A DNA stretch of 14,352 nucleotides from Ginkgo biloba (lineage: Eukaryota; Streptophyta; Ginkgoopsida; Ginkgoales; Ginkgoaceae): NCBI GenBank assembly GCA_024626585.1, contig JANKJI010000007.1:88606986-88621337 (forward strand), given 5' to 3'. Shown piece after piece: positions 1-8,345 of the stretch. A model generated the notes under the pieces. It was not told the origin of the DNA and searched no databases. It saw nothing but the letters and a program-made list of their open reading frames with translations. The position numbers and the translations under genes were made by a program. Every line of letters begins with the position of its first letter. Position 1 is the stretch's first letter.

Positions 1-1206
1 TTGAATTATTTTTAGCTTTATTAATTTATTATTTCATCATTAATGACGTGGGGTGGTTCACTTGGCTTTGGGGTGGTTTCTCCGTGGACAATTTTTAGTA
101 TATTAGTATAGATTAGAAGAGTGTTATTATAGACAGAGTTTAACTACATAAATTTTTTGTTTGAGTAAATAACAAAAGTTTGCGTTTATGAATGTGTAAA
201 TCACTAGGTACAAGTAGGAAGATATTATAAAGCAAGTTCTTAAAATTATGGATGTCATGTGATCTAGGTCATATTTAACCCTAAAAGATAGCTGTCGATT
301 TCAATTTAATAGTGGTACTAAAGTTGGCAAGTATAAGCAAAGCTATAAAATTTATCTAAGAATTAGGTACGGGTCTAGGATTAAAATTATAAATGATGTC
401 TAAAGGACATTACCCCTGGCAAGGTCTGGGTTCTACAACTTGGGAGACCATGCGATTAGTTTGTATCATAAAATTTTGAAGTCCTATGCGTTTCTTTATG
501 AAAATGTTCAAGGAGGAAAGTCCATTAGAAGAAATTACAAAATAGCGACTAAGTTTGTAAAATGCAAATTAAGTCGTTGTAAGTTCAAGTAAGATTATAT
601 TTGGATGATTTGTTTAGTGCCATGTAGAATGACAAAGCATAAAGCTTGAGTAATTAAGATGCTCCATATAAGAAGGATTTAAAATCTGACAATCGATTGA
701 TGAAAGTTTCTTTTTGTAGGATGGATAAATCAACTAAAATTTACCAAAAGATGAAGTATTGTTACAAGTAAATGTAAGAATGCACAAAGCTATGGAAATC
801 AACAAAAGACTATAACATAGCAAAAAGCTCTAATAAATTGACGGTTGAGATTGATAAAAATAGATCAATAACTTGGAGCAATGTGCAAAAGCATAAACCC
901 CCCTAAGAGTGTGATTGGATAAAACTACAAAATGCAAAAAGAGTTTCCATTTTGCATTTCTCAAATTGTACTTTTGAGATGGTCTTGAGTTCTTTGTCGC
1001 TCGCAAGGAGAAATAAGGGGATATCCTATCTACCTCTATCTCATTAAACAAACTTCACATTTAAACTACACTAACAACTTGAAGTCATCTCAAAGGTCTC
1101 ACTGAGTCTAATTTTAGAACTTTTGTGTATTGTTCAACCTTTAAGAAATGCTTGCCTAAGTCAGACCAAGTTACCATCCTCTTCCTAGCAAGACTCTACA
1201 AGAAAT
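1..1206. other. Unassigned A/T-rich DNA, no gene recognised
   Basis: Both strands were read for known domains and none was found; the open frames are short and carry no motif (the longest, on the minus strand at 830-1051, has no family signature). A 9-bp direct repeat GGGGTGGTT occurs at 50-58 and 70-78, and a 10-bp inverted repeat lies at 930-959. The stretch could be intergenic DNA or the eroded interior of the element whose end lies at 1784-2209, but nothing in the reading frames shows that. Confidence 0.5.
930..959. repeat. Short inverted repeat (10-bp arms, 10-nt loop)
   Basis: AAATGCAAAA at 930-939 is the exact reverse complement of TTTTGCATTT at 950-959. It is a simple hairpin in otherwise featureless DNA. 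No T-run or neighbouring gene gives it a role. Confidence 0.6.
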
Positions 1207-1590
1207 ACCTCAAATAAAATAACCTTGAATCTATTATCTCTAAGGTCATAAAATTCTAAAATGAGAAAAAATCCAATCCAAGTTGAAAGGATCGAGAAGA
1301 AGTAATCATGCCTCAAATAAAATAACCTACGAGCCTATTACCTATGCGGTCTTAAAATTCCAAAACGAGAGAAAATCAAAGCCATGTTGTGAGGCCTAAA
1401 TAAAATCCCCCAAAATATGACCTTGATCCTATTACCTTTGAGGTATTAAAACTCCAAAATGAGAGAAAATCAAAGACAAGTCATCAAGCTCAAACAAAAA
1501 TAAAAAATGCTCAAAATTAAAATATAACATATTATCCTTGAGGTCTTAAAACTCCAAAATAGGAGAAAATCTATAAGTCAGTTGAGCACA
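1207..1590. repeat. Degenerate tandem repeat, about 100-bp unit, four copies
   Basis: Four diverged copies follow each other. The conserved core reads roughly ATTACCT-TGAGGTCTTAAAA then CTCCAAAATGAGAGAAAATC. The GGT of the core falls near 1244, 1348, 1442 and 1542, so spacing is about 104, 94 and 100 bp. Copies 1 and 2 both begin with CCTCAAATAAAATAACC (near 1208 and 1313). The other copies share the core but differ in the flanks. It may be a minisatellite inside a retroelement leader or an independent tandem array. No protein family was recognised on either strand, although the minus strand reads a recurring FWSFKT-like string. Confidence 0.75.
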
Positions 1591-1783
1591 AGATTGAAGA
1601 GGATGGAAATAATGGGTGAGACATTTCATAAAGATAACTAAACTTACAAAGTGCTCCATTCTCTCCAAACCTTAGAAAACCTCTTGATATTGATTGATGG
1701 CTCAACTAATTTATAATGAACCCTTAATTATATTTATAAGTGAAGGAAGTAGGTGAAACCCAGGCCCTTTAATAGATACCTAG

Positions 1784-2194
1784 ATCATCAAGACCCACTC
1801 AAGAGATGACTTGATTAATGCTAGCTTTTTTCTGCCCCATGCCACCAATAATATTGCTGAATATGTTGTATTCATTGGCTCCCTTACAAATTCTCTTGTA
1901 TTTCAACCTCCTCATATTGACGTATTCACAAATTCTCTACTTGTGGTCAACCAACTCAACCAATTATGGGAAGTTATGCATCCAACATTATGATCCTATG
2001 AAGCTACAGTCAGATTCCTTATGGATGCATTTCTAGTTGTCCATATACAACATGTACCCATGGAATTCAACATAGATGATGATTACCTAGTCAACTTGAT
2101 CCTTCAACATTTTCTAAGTTCCTGACAACACCATGTGGATTTTTGACATCAATGCTCAATTCACAACAACATCTCTCTGTGACAAGTTACCCTT
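1784..2194 (+). pseudogene. Retrotransposon pol C-terminus: archaeal-type RNase H remnant
   Basis: RNase H domains remove the RNA strand of the RNA-DNA hybrid during reverse transcription. The frame from 1784 reads FFLPHATNNIAEY, then FTNSLLVVNQLN and VHIQHVP, the hallmarks of the archaeal-type RNase HI (RVT_3) found as an extra domain in plant Ty3/gypsy elements. One stop (TGA, 1991-1993) breaks it. The acidic residue in the family motif TDSQLVV is now Asn (codon 1931-1933), so it would be inactive even if read through. Near 2121 the frame shifts by one and stays open into the purine tract (PDNTMWIFDI... LSGGEN), so this domain seems to be the end of pol rather than being followed by integrase. 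The N-terminal catalytic strand (FDG-type motif) is not recognisable upstream. It could alternatively be a truncated copy whose integrase was deleted. Confidence 0.8.
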
Positions 2195-2209
2195 GAGTGG
2201 GGGGGAAAA
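2195..2209 (+). other. Polypurine tract (plus-strand primer site)
   Basis: GAGTGGGGGGGAAAA is almost pure purine and stands immediately before TGTAGCACAA, the expected TG start of a 3' LTR. It follows directly on the decayed pol frame in the same orientation. In LTR elements this tract resists RNase H and primes second-strand synthesis. Confidence 0.7.
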
Positions 2210-2753
2210 TGTAGCACAAATTAGGGGTCTCTTAGATCAAATTTATGTAATAAGAGATTGTATGTGACTCTTGAGATAGGATTTGGGTAGATAATCATGC
2301 AATAATCATGCTCAATACATTTGATGGGTTCTTCAAGCTTGATTATCCTTCTATGCACTACACAAGGTCCAAATCCATATTGGTGTCATGGATTAGTGAG
2401 CTAATCTACATCGCTAATATGTATAGCACAATTTTACACTACGCCACTTTGCACTGCGCATAAATTTATGTCATAGCTATTTTTTGTTAGAAAAAATAAT
2501 AAAATCATAAAACCTAAGTGATTGGAATTCATTATGGTGATCCTTGATTTGCCTAATCACTTGGTTTTTTAAAAATATGATCCATTGGTTCTTCTGGGTT
2601 TTCTTCCATCCACAAGTTATGTTTTCCCTTGGTACCAAGCCTTCCTACTATAAGTACAACTCATAATGACCCATCTAATGGAGGAACGTTGATAGAGTTA
2701 CACTCTAAAATTGCTTCCAACATCCTTTCCTTCATACTTTCTCTATTATTCCA

Positions 2754-2825
2754 TCATTTTAGACCTCCTATTTCTCCTTTAGGCCTACTTAATTCATTTT
2801 AGGTCTCCTTTAGGCATTCTAGATA
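2754..2825. repeat. Pyrimidine-rich direct repeat inside the LTR
   Basis: CATTTTAGACCTCC (about 2755) recurs as CATTTTAGGTCTCC (about 2797), and CTCCTTTAGGC recurs twice in the same interval. The unit is about 42 bp and imperfect. It lies downstream of the TATA-like site in the putative leader of the LTR. Confidence 0.5.
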
Positions 2826-3352
2826 GTATGTGGATCCCAACTCTTTGTAGACCTAAACCTCATTCCTGCCTGCCATTTCCATGCTACTTATCTAATTTTC
2901 CTCATCTATCCCCTATTTTATTATAGGTCATCAACCAAATTTAATCTTGGAGGCTTGCAAAGTAATGGAATTATTAGAGGATGCTCAATAGGGATAGGTG
3001 GCTTGGTTCTACCTGAAAGCTCTCTTTTTGCAGGTCTATGCTCTTTTCTTCTTTTCCTCCCACTTGCACATTATATTTTTTTAGATTTATGATAGTCATA
3101 AAGAGGAACTTTAGTTCATTTTTAATTTAATTTAGATAACCAATTGAAAAAGGAAATGAATTAGGTTCTTTCTTTATTTCAATTAGACTACTATTAGGGT
3201 TTTGATTCCTTAATGATTCTTATTATTAAAGGGATGAAATCTTTTACTCACATAAATTTTTAGATCTATTCTTCCTTATAGATCAGGTCTAAAATATTTT
3301 GATGAATATTTTCAAATATTTTAATCCCATTTTCCAAGTCCTACCGGGAAGA

Positions 3353-3381
3353 GGTCTATGGGGTGCAATTCCCCTCTGACC
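3353..3381. repeat. Nested inverted repeat GGTC-GGGG / CCCC-GACC
   Basis: GGTC (3353-3356) and GGGG (3360-3363) pair with CCCC (3371-3374) and GACC (3378-3381), leaving a symmetrical 3x3 internal loop and a 7-nt apical loop. It lies about 70 bp inside the right end of the candidate LTR. Confidence 0.55.
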
Positions 3382-3451
3382 CATTCAATCATCCCTCGAC
3401 TGCTGGGATAATAATTGAGATCTTTGACTCATGTTGAAGGTATATCCTACA

Positions 3452-4047
3452 TTTTGTCTGATTACTTTCTATAGTATGGGGTATAATTTTATTATTGCAT
3501 TCAAGTATTATTATTGTTGTTAAAATATCAATGGATTCACCTTCTTACACACATATTTTAGGCCATCTGGCCTCACCTCAATTCTTTAGTAAGAATTCAA
3601 CCGATTGCATGCTTTTTAGGGTATCCTTGCGACTCCCTAAAATATCTCACATCTTTCATAGGCTCCTTGTGATGTTATGAGATTTTTTGAGGGGATTTTA
3701 TCTTTGAAATCCCCGTTCAGAGTAGGCATTTGCCTACTCCTTTTTGAAAGAAATTAAGGAAGAATCTTTTACTCCTTCCTTGCATTATATGGCATTCGAG
3801 GAAAGAAAAGAAAGGCAGGGAATTTAAATACAAATTTATTATTTATAGATTAATCAATTCGGGGGGTCTTTCTTGTTTGTCTTCTTTAGCACTTAGTTCA
3901 TTCATTCATTTTCATACAAGACACTCCTTCACACATGTATTCATGCATTTGAGCTATACTGGGAATTATCCCTGTGCCTTCTAATTAATTGGGCCAGCCA
4001 TTTTGGCTAAACTAGGTGGAGAATTATCTACTTTGGCTTACATGTAA
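3452..4047. other. Non-coding spacer between the candidate LTR and the integrase remnant
   Basis: No coding domain is visible. Apart from the hairpin row it holds a TTCA microsatellite (near 3898-3912) and a purine-rich run (3797-3819). The reverse transcriptase and RNase H that should precede the integrase at 4048 are absent, so a deletion or an element boundary must lie in or just after this stretch. Confidence 0.5.
3561..3781. repeat. Row of six perfect short inverted repeats
   Basis: Reading left to right: GGCCA/TGGCC (3561-3572, 2-nt loop); AATTCTT/AAGAATT (3580-3597, 4-nt loop); TTTTAGGG/CCCTAAAA (3614-3642, 13-nt loop); GGGGATTT/AAATCCCC (3691-3714, 8-nt loop); GAGTAGGCA/TGCCTACTC (3720-3739, 2-nt loop); AAGGAAG/CTTCCTT (3756-3781, 12-nt loop). 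All arms match exactly. Two weaker ones follow (GGGA/TCCC near 3961-3972 and AGCCA/TGGCT at 3996-4008). The arms are unrelated in sequence, so this is not a tandem repeat of one hairpin. No open frame or known RNA family was recognised in it. Its role, if any, is unknown. Confidence 0.7.
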
Positions 4048-5391
4048 AAGAAAGACAAGTTCTATACACTTAAAGAAGAGTGTCAAGTTACTTTGATTAG
4101 AGAATCCCATACCTCTAAAGTAGATAGACATGTTGGAGTTGGAAAGTCACTTGTAAATCTGTAAAGATATGTGTTTTGGCCACATATATAGATTAATTTT
4201 GATAAATTTATCAAGGGATGTTTTATTTGTAATACATCAAAATATTCCAATAGAAATTTAGTTTTGTATACACCCTTAATAATTCAAAGCTTACCATGAG
4301 TGAGAATCTCCATAGATTTTCTTGGAGGATTGCCAAATATTCTTTAAGGCCATGACTACTTATTGTTGGTGGTGGATCATTTTAACAAGATGATCGTATT
4401 GATACCTTATAATAAAACCATATCTAGTCGAGAAAAAACCAATATATTCTTTCAAGATATATAGGTTCATTTTGTACTTATAGAGACCATAATATTAGAT
4501 TGGGATAATTGATTTCTACGTCACTTTTGGACAACACTGAGGGGAATGATGAGTACCAAGTTAAAGAGGAGCACTACCTTTCATCCCTAAATTGATGGAT
4601 AAATAGAGGTTATGAATTGGACTTTGGTTAATTTTCTCTAAGGATATAACCAAAAGAACTCCAAGCCTTAGGATTAAAGTATCTCTTACATTCAGTATTG
4701 TTCTAACTGAGTGGTTTATCATTCTAGCAATAAATCTTTATTTAAAATATTTTTAGTTTTCTTTCCCTAAACACCTTTTGAAATTTTATTTATACAATTT
4801 GATAAACATAATTCCATTTCACATGGTGATGATAAATATAATTCCATCAAGATTATAGAGAAGATTGAACAGATACATAAGCAAGTGGAAGAGAAACTAC
4901 AAAGGGCTCAATCAAGGTATAAAGAGTGTCATGATCAACATCAAAATACTCATGAATTCAAAGAAGGAGATACAATATGGATTCAACTTATTAATATGTG
5001 GATGAAATATCTTGGAAATAAGAACAATACCATTAGGTATGGTCCATTCTAGATTATATAGTAGGTGGGAGAGAATGCATTTCAATTGGATTTATCACCT
5101 TATATGGGGATTTATTCTATGGTTATTTAAGAAAATTTAAAGTTGTTTGAGCCTTCCATACTTGATGAAGATGAAGAGACATGACCAATATTACCTTCCA
5201 TAGATGATCTTATTCTTGATGTATAGGATAAGTTGGATAAAGATATCATTTTTCGAAGGAAACTTTGAGACACTAGAAGGGGAAAATAGGAGTTCCTACA
5301 GATTGGTGTGAAGGGCCTAAATTCGACCAAGGATAAATGGTATAGAATTGAGTAGATAAAAGATAAGTTTTCTAATATACTTAATAATTAA
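4048..5391 (+). pseudogene. Ty3/gypsy integrase with chromodomain-like tail (chromovirus type)
   Basis: Integrase joins the reverse-transcribed copy into host DNA in the nucleus. In order the frame shows the H2C2 zinc-binding domain (His codons 4108 and 4129, Cys codons 4219 and 4228), then the catalytic core with D (4315, in IDFLGG), D (4498) and E (4606). The spacing is D-x60-D-x35-E, typical of the family, and all three residues are retained. The C-terminal domain follows (YKECHDQHQNTHEF, GDTIWIQL, RYGPF, LKLFEPS), then a tail with RRKL, DTRRGK and GVKGLN resembling the divergent chromodomain of plant chromoviruses, which directs insertion to particular chromatin. The frame is unbroken by indels from 4099 to 5389 but carries about 22 stops, so the gene is dead. 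Everything upstream in pol is missing. Many changes are C-to-T or G-to-A, for example FHP-stop-IDG-stop where the family has glutamines. Confidence 0.9.
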
Positions 5392-5413
5392 TTAATTTTT
5401 GTAGGACCCAAAA

Positions 5414-5430
5414 CTCCCAAAAGTGGGAGG
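5414..5430 (+). other. Candidate polypurine tract with overlapping inverted repeat
   Basis: AAAAGTGGGAGG (5419-5430) lies about 30 bp after the integrase stop and is followed by TATGATCC, a possible LTR start. The same bases form a small perfect hairpin, CTCCCA (5414-5419) with TGGGAG (5424-5429). The position relative to the pol end is what one expects for the plus-strand primer site. Confidence 0.5.
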
Positions 5431-5460
5431 TATGATCCAAAAATTAATGTTTTACTCAAT

Positions 5461-5735
5461 TTTTAATAAAGTTCGAACTTGTAGTCAAAATTTGGAGAAA
5501 TATGATCATTTTTTAGCTAAACATTCTCAAGGAAAGATTTGTAGAATTTTCAAATATATTTATTTAAAAATTAATATTAAAAAAAAAATAATTGTGGTTC
5601 AAAATTTTTGACTCTATTTAGATCCAAGACCTTATTTTTGATATTTTTAATAAAAGGCCAACTTGAGGTCAAATTTTAGAAACATATAAGAAGAATTTAG
5701 TACAATGTCCATAAGGGAAAAGTTTTAAAATTTCC
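5461..5735. repeat. Diverged tandem duplication, 184-bp offset
   Basis: The segment 5461-5551 (TTTTAATAAAGTTCGAACTT, GTAGTCAAAATTT and onwards) recurs at 5645-5735 (TTTTAATAAAAGGCCAACTT, GAGGTCAAATTTT and onwards). The copies share the order of blocks across about 90 bp with many substitutions. It lies at the start of the presumed LTR and may be a duplicated U3 promoter block. Confidence 0.6.
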
Positions 5736-6008
5736 TACAAGATTTAAGATAAACCCAAGAACTCAATAGATAGAGTTCTAGATCAAACGTTACTATCGGA
5801 GCCATGAGGGCCCAATAAATTATTAAAATCGCCTATTTTTTTGTAATCAGAAAATATTCTGGATCCATCTTCTAAACCAAATATTATATACTTATGAAAC
5901 AATCACCAAGCATCCTAGAATGGAGGTAATCCTTAAATTTTAAATTGTTTTAAGTATAAAGTAGTTAATAACTTTGTTAGTACTATATTTTAGGTTTTTA
6001 GGTGTCTT

Positions 6009-6097
6009 TTTTTAGTTTCATTAGTGTTAATTTTTAGGTTTGTTCGTGTTAATTTTTAGGGTTCATCGATGTTGATTTTTGGGTTTATTGGTGTTAG
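6009..6097. repeat. Minisatellite, 22-23 bp unit, four copies
   Basis: Units at 6009-6030, 6031-6052, 6053-6075 and 6076-6097 follow TTTTTAGGTT--TT-GTGTTAA. The third unit has one extra base. The strand is T-rich. Confidence 0.85.
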
Positions 6098-6102
6098 TTT
6101 TA

Positions 6103-6149
6103 CTTGTCAGTGATCGACACTAATAAGGTCTAAATCAATGACTGACAAG
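6103..6149. repeat. Inverted repeat CTTGTCAGT / ACTGACAAG
   Basis: Perfect 9-bp arms at 6103-6111 and 6141-6149 with a 29-nt spacer lie exactly between two minisatellites, one T-rich on the left and one A-rich on the right. Confidence 0.65.
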
Positions 6150-6176
6150 ATGAAAATTTATGGAACAAAATTGATA

Positions 6177-6251
6177 ACTAACAAGGAGTAAACTAACAAG
6201 AAAAAAATTGACAAGGAGTAAATTGATAAGGATAAAACCAACAAAGTAACT
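6177..6251. repeat. Minisatellite, 15-bp unit, five copies
   Basis: Exact 15-bp registers at 6177, 6192, 6207, 6222 and 6237 follow ACTAACAAGGAGTAA with substitutions only. This array is A-rich on the plus strand. Confidence 0.85.
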
Positions 6252-6317
6252 GTAGAAGAGACTAACTAATAGTCTAATAGATGTTTAATTACATGATGAT
6301 TTAACCACCAAAAATGT

Positions 6318-6325
6318 TATAAAAG
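6318..6325 (+). promoter_or_regulatory. TATA box candidate of the LTR-like region
   Basis: TATAAAAG, preceded by AAAATGT and followed by GAAAGATATAGG, is a near-consensus plant TATA box. It lies in the presumed LTR downstream of the integrase remnant, in the right orientation to have driven a plus-strand transcript towards 7017. In DNA this A/T-rich a chance match is possible. Confidence 0.4.
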
Positions 6326-7016
6326 GAAAGATATAGGAAAAAGGAAAGGGACATATAGATAGACAAATGAATCATATAGAGAGTGACATCCATAAAGAAG
6401 GAAGTTAAAACCTCTATGCATATGACGAGAGAAGTAGAACTAACTGAGATGTTATTCTTTAATGACAAAAAAATTGCACACCTTGATTAGAGATGTTATG
6501 ATTGTGTACAACTCTTGAGTTAAATCTCATGAATAGAGCCATAAACATAATTTATTATATTTTTATGCCACAAGAAATTTTTTAGTACTATTCCAGAGCT
6601 TTATTCCCCATAAGGGTTTCTCTAGTTCAAAACCTTATATTTATGTAAATATTTGTATATGTTTCTAATTTCTTTTAATCTTAATTTTTTTAGATTTAAG
6701 TATTATGGGATTGCATACATCTTTAGACACATAATTTTGATTATTTTGTTGAAAAAAAAAATACATAGCTAATAACATAGGGATATTTTTACTTACCCAC
6801 TAAAATACAGATCATTACAATATTTAACCACAATTTTTGAGAAAGAGGAGGAATTTTTCAAAGATTTTAATTTGCATTTTGGAGAAAAAAAAACCAAAAT
6901 TTTGGCCACTTTAAGGAAAATAGAAGAAATATATTTGTGTTTGTATATGCAATCATTATACCCATAGATGAGGTACATCCTCAAGGATAAGGGGATTGAT
7001 AATTTAAAATAATAAA

Positions 7017-7320
7017 GTGGAATCGAGCAAGAAGGCCAGTCTCTCTTTGGCACTAGTAAATGTTAAAAAGAATATTCTACCTCCTATCCTAAGGACACTT
7101 AAGACTCTTATATTGCTTCAAAATATCAATGATGAAGTCACCTCTTTGGAGATAAAAGTGGGTGAGAATAAAATGCAAGTCTTTCAACTAAATTACAATT
7201 GGTTTTAGATATAATGTTAATTGATGGGGTTTAAAATAAATATACCTCCCACTAATGTTGATCCATGAATTTGTAGGTTATTTTAAGAAGGTCATCCTAA
7301 GGAGACATGCCTTAATTTCT
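7017..7320 (+). pseudogene. gag C-terminus with a broken CCHC zinc knuckle
   Basis: Gag forms the particle that packages element RNA. The frame from 7017 reads a charged and hydrophobic stretch (NINDEVTSLEIKVGENKMQ), then after several stops NVDP-stop-ICRLF-stop-EGHPKETC. That last part has the C-x2-C-x3-H-x4-C spacing of the nucleocapsid knuckle seen in this plant gypsy group (codons 7272 to 7310). The second cysteine is now Phe (7281-7283) and the next codon is TAA, so zinc binding is lost. It is in the same phase as the protease downstream. The body of gag is not identified. A plus-strand stretch at 6839-7006 (FFKDFNLHFGEKKTKI) could be an eroded part of it, but this is weak. Confidence 0.6.
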
Positions 7321-8345
7321 TAGTATTTAATGAGATAAATATCCAATCTTTAGAAAAATCTAAACTAAGTACTTCAAATGCCAACATAATATTTGCATCT
7401 AGTTAGAGACAATCTAATTTGATAAATGTTGAAGGAAGTAATGAGGAGGGAATAATAATATAGATGTTAGTTTAAACTATAATTAAGGAACAATAAACTC
7501 AATATAAAAATATAACTCAATTAGTTTAATGGAAAGGGGTAGATCAGGGACAAACTTATACTTTTGAGTCTCAAGCAACTAATTAGAACATACCATTTCA
7601 TCAAAGGTCATATTGTTTTAAGAAATTAAAAAATACTCCTAAAATAGAGTATAACATAGTAAAAAATATAGGTATGTATCCTACTAATATTACATTATTA
7701 GATATTATTAAGACTCCAGTTTAGATGGAGAACTTGAAAGGATCTTTATCTTGGACCACCGTCACACTAACAACCATATTAATGAGAGAACAATTCATTC
7801 AAGTACCAAAAAATCTTCCTTTTTATGTATCTCTTTGAATACATAATTTTATCCTTCATAATTGTATGATAGACATGGGAGAAACACATAACATTATCCC
7901 ACATAGTGTTATGATGATATGGGTCTTAGAATATACCCAAACTTTAAAATTAGTGCTTGTTATGGATTTGCAACCAGTGAAAATAATTGGATAAATTTAA
8001 TATTTTTTTATGTATCCACTCTACTCTATAACTCACCATGTTAATGAATACCATAGTCATTGAATCACCTGACGTATATGTTATATTTCTAGGAATATAT
8101 TGGACAACATCACTCAAGGGACTTTTTCACATAGATGTAATGTTCATGATGATTTTCCATCAACATGAGTTGGTACAATTTGAAAGAGAGTTCAAACACA
8201 GGTTTCATATTAAAGGGACTAATGAATCTATAGTTGATGTACGATTTAATGAGATAGGTATATGTACCTATGCTATGTTTATGACATTGGATTCGATAGA
8301 TTTATTTCAACCATTTTATAGCCTTCGAGTAATGGCATATAAGCG
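7321..8345 (+). pseudogene. Aspartic protease region of the gypsy polyprotein
   Basis: The protease cuts the gag-pol polyprotein. In the knuckle's frame the text YNIVKNIG, TLLDIIKTP, PFYVSL and NFILHNCMIDMGETHNIIP matches the linker and active site of this group. The catalytic D-S/T-G is present as D-M-G (7872-7880): Asp and Gly are kept, the Ser or Thr is lost. Near 8020 the phase changes by one base and the C-terminal half continues in the open stretch 8038-8349 (ESPDVYVIFLGIYW, SLKGLFHIDV), which corresponds to the usual LLLSRDW block where residues have drifted. At least ten stops interrupt the part before 8020. Confidence 0.75.

Larger units (their letters stand above)
2210..3451 (+). 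mobile_element. Candidate 3' LTR of the element at 1784-2209
   Basis: The left end TGTAG (2210-2214) abuts the purine tract. CTACA (3447-3451) is its perfect inverted partner and gives an LTR of about 1.24 kb. The interior is non-coding. It has a weak TATA-like site (TATAAG, 2649-2654) followed by a pyrimidine-rich stretch with direct repeats near 2754-2825, as expected of an R/U5 leader. No primer-binding site follows 3451, consistent with a 3' LTR. The right end was chosen only from the inverted terminal bases. No second copy of the LTR lies in the window to confirm it, and the 5 bp after it (TTTTG) cannot be checked as a target duplication. Confidence 0.45.
5431..6720 (+). mobile_element. 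LTR-like non-coding DNA after the chromovirus integrase
   Basis: After the candidate purine tract there is about 1.3 kb without coding signature. It carries a good TATA box (TATAAAAG, 6318-6325) and further repeats. This is the place and general make-up of the 3' LTR of the element whose integrase ends at 5391. The right end is not defined: no convincing CA terminus, primer-binding site or second LTR copy was found, so 6720 is only approximate. Confidence 0.35.

Noticed and set aside
830-1051. Open frame of 73 codons on the minus strand
   Set aside because: No motif, no recognisable family and no coding context; length is within chance for this region.
3495-3680. Open frame of 61 codons on plus
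   Set aside because: It overlaps the hairpin row, has no domain and sits in non-coding spacer.
3797-3819. Purine-rich run as a possible polypurine tract
   Set aside because: No TG-type LTR start follows and no pol end precedes it.
6793-7053. 86-codon open frame on minus
   Set aside because: It lies antisense to the possible gag text at 6839-7006 and shows no motif of its own.
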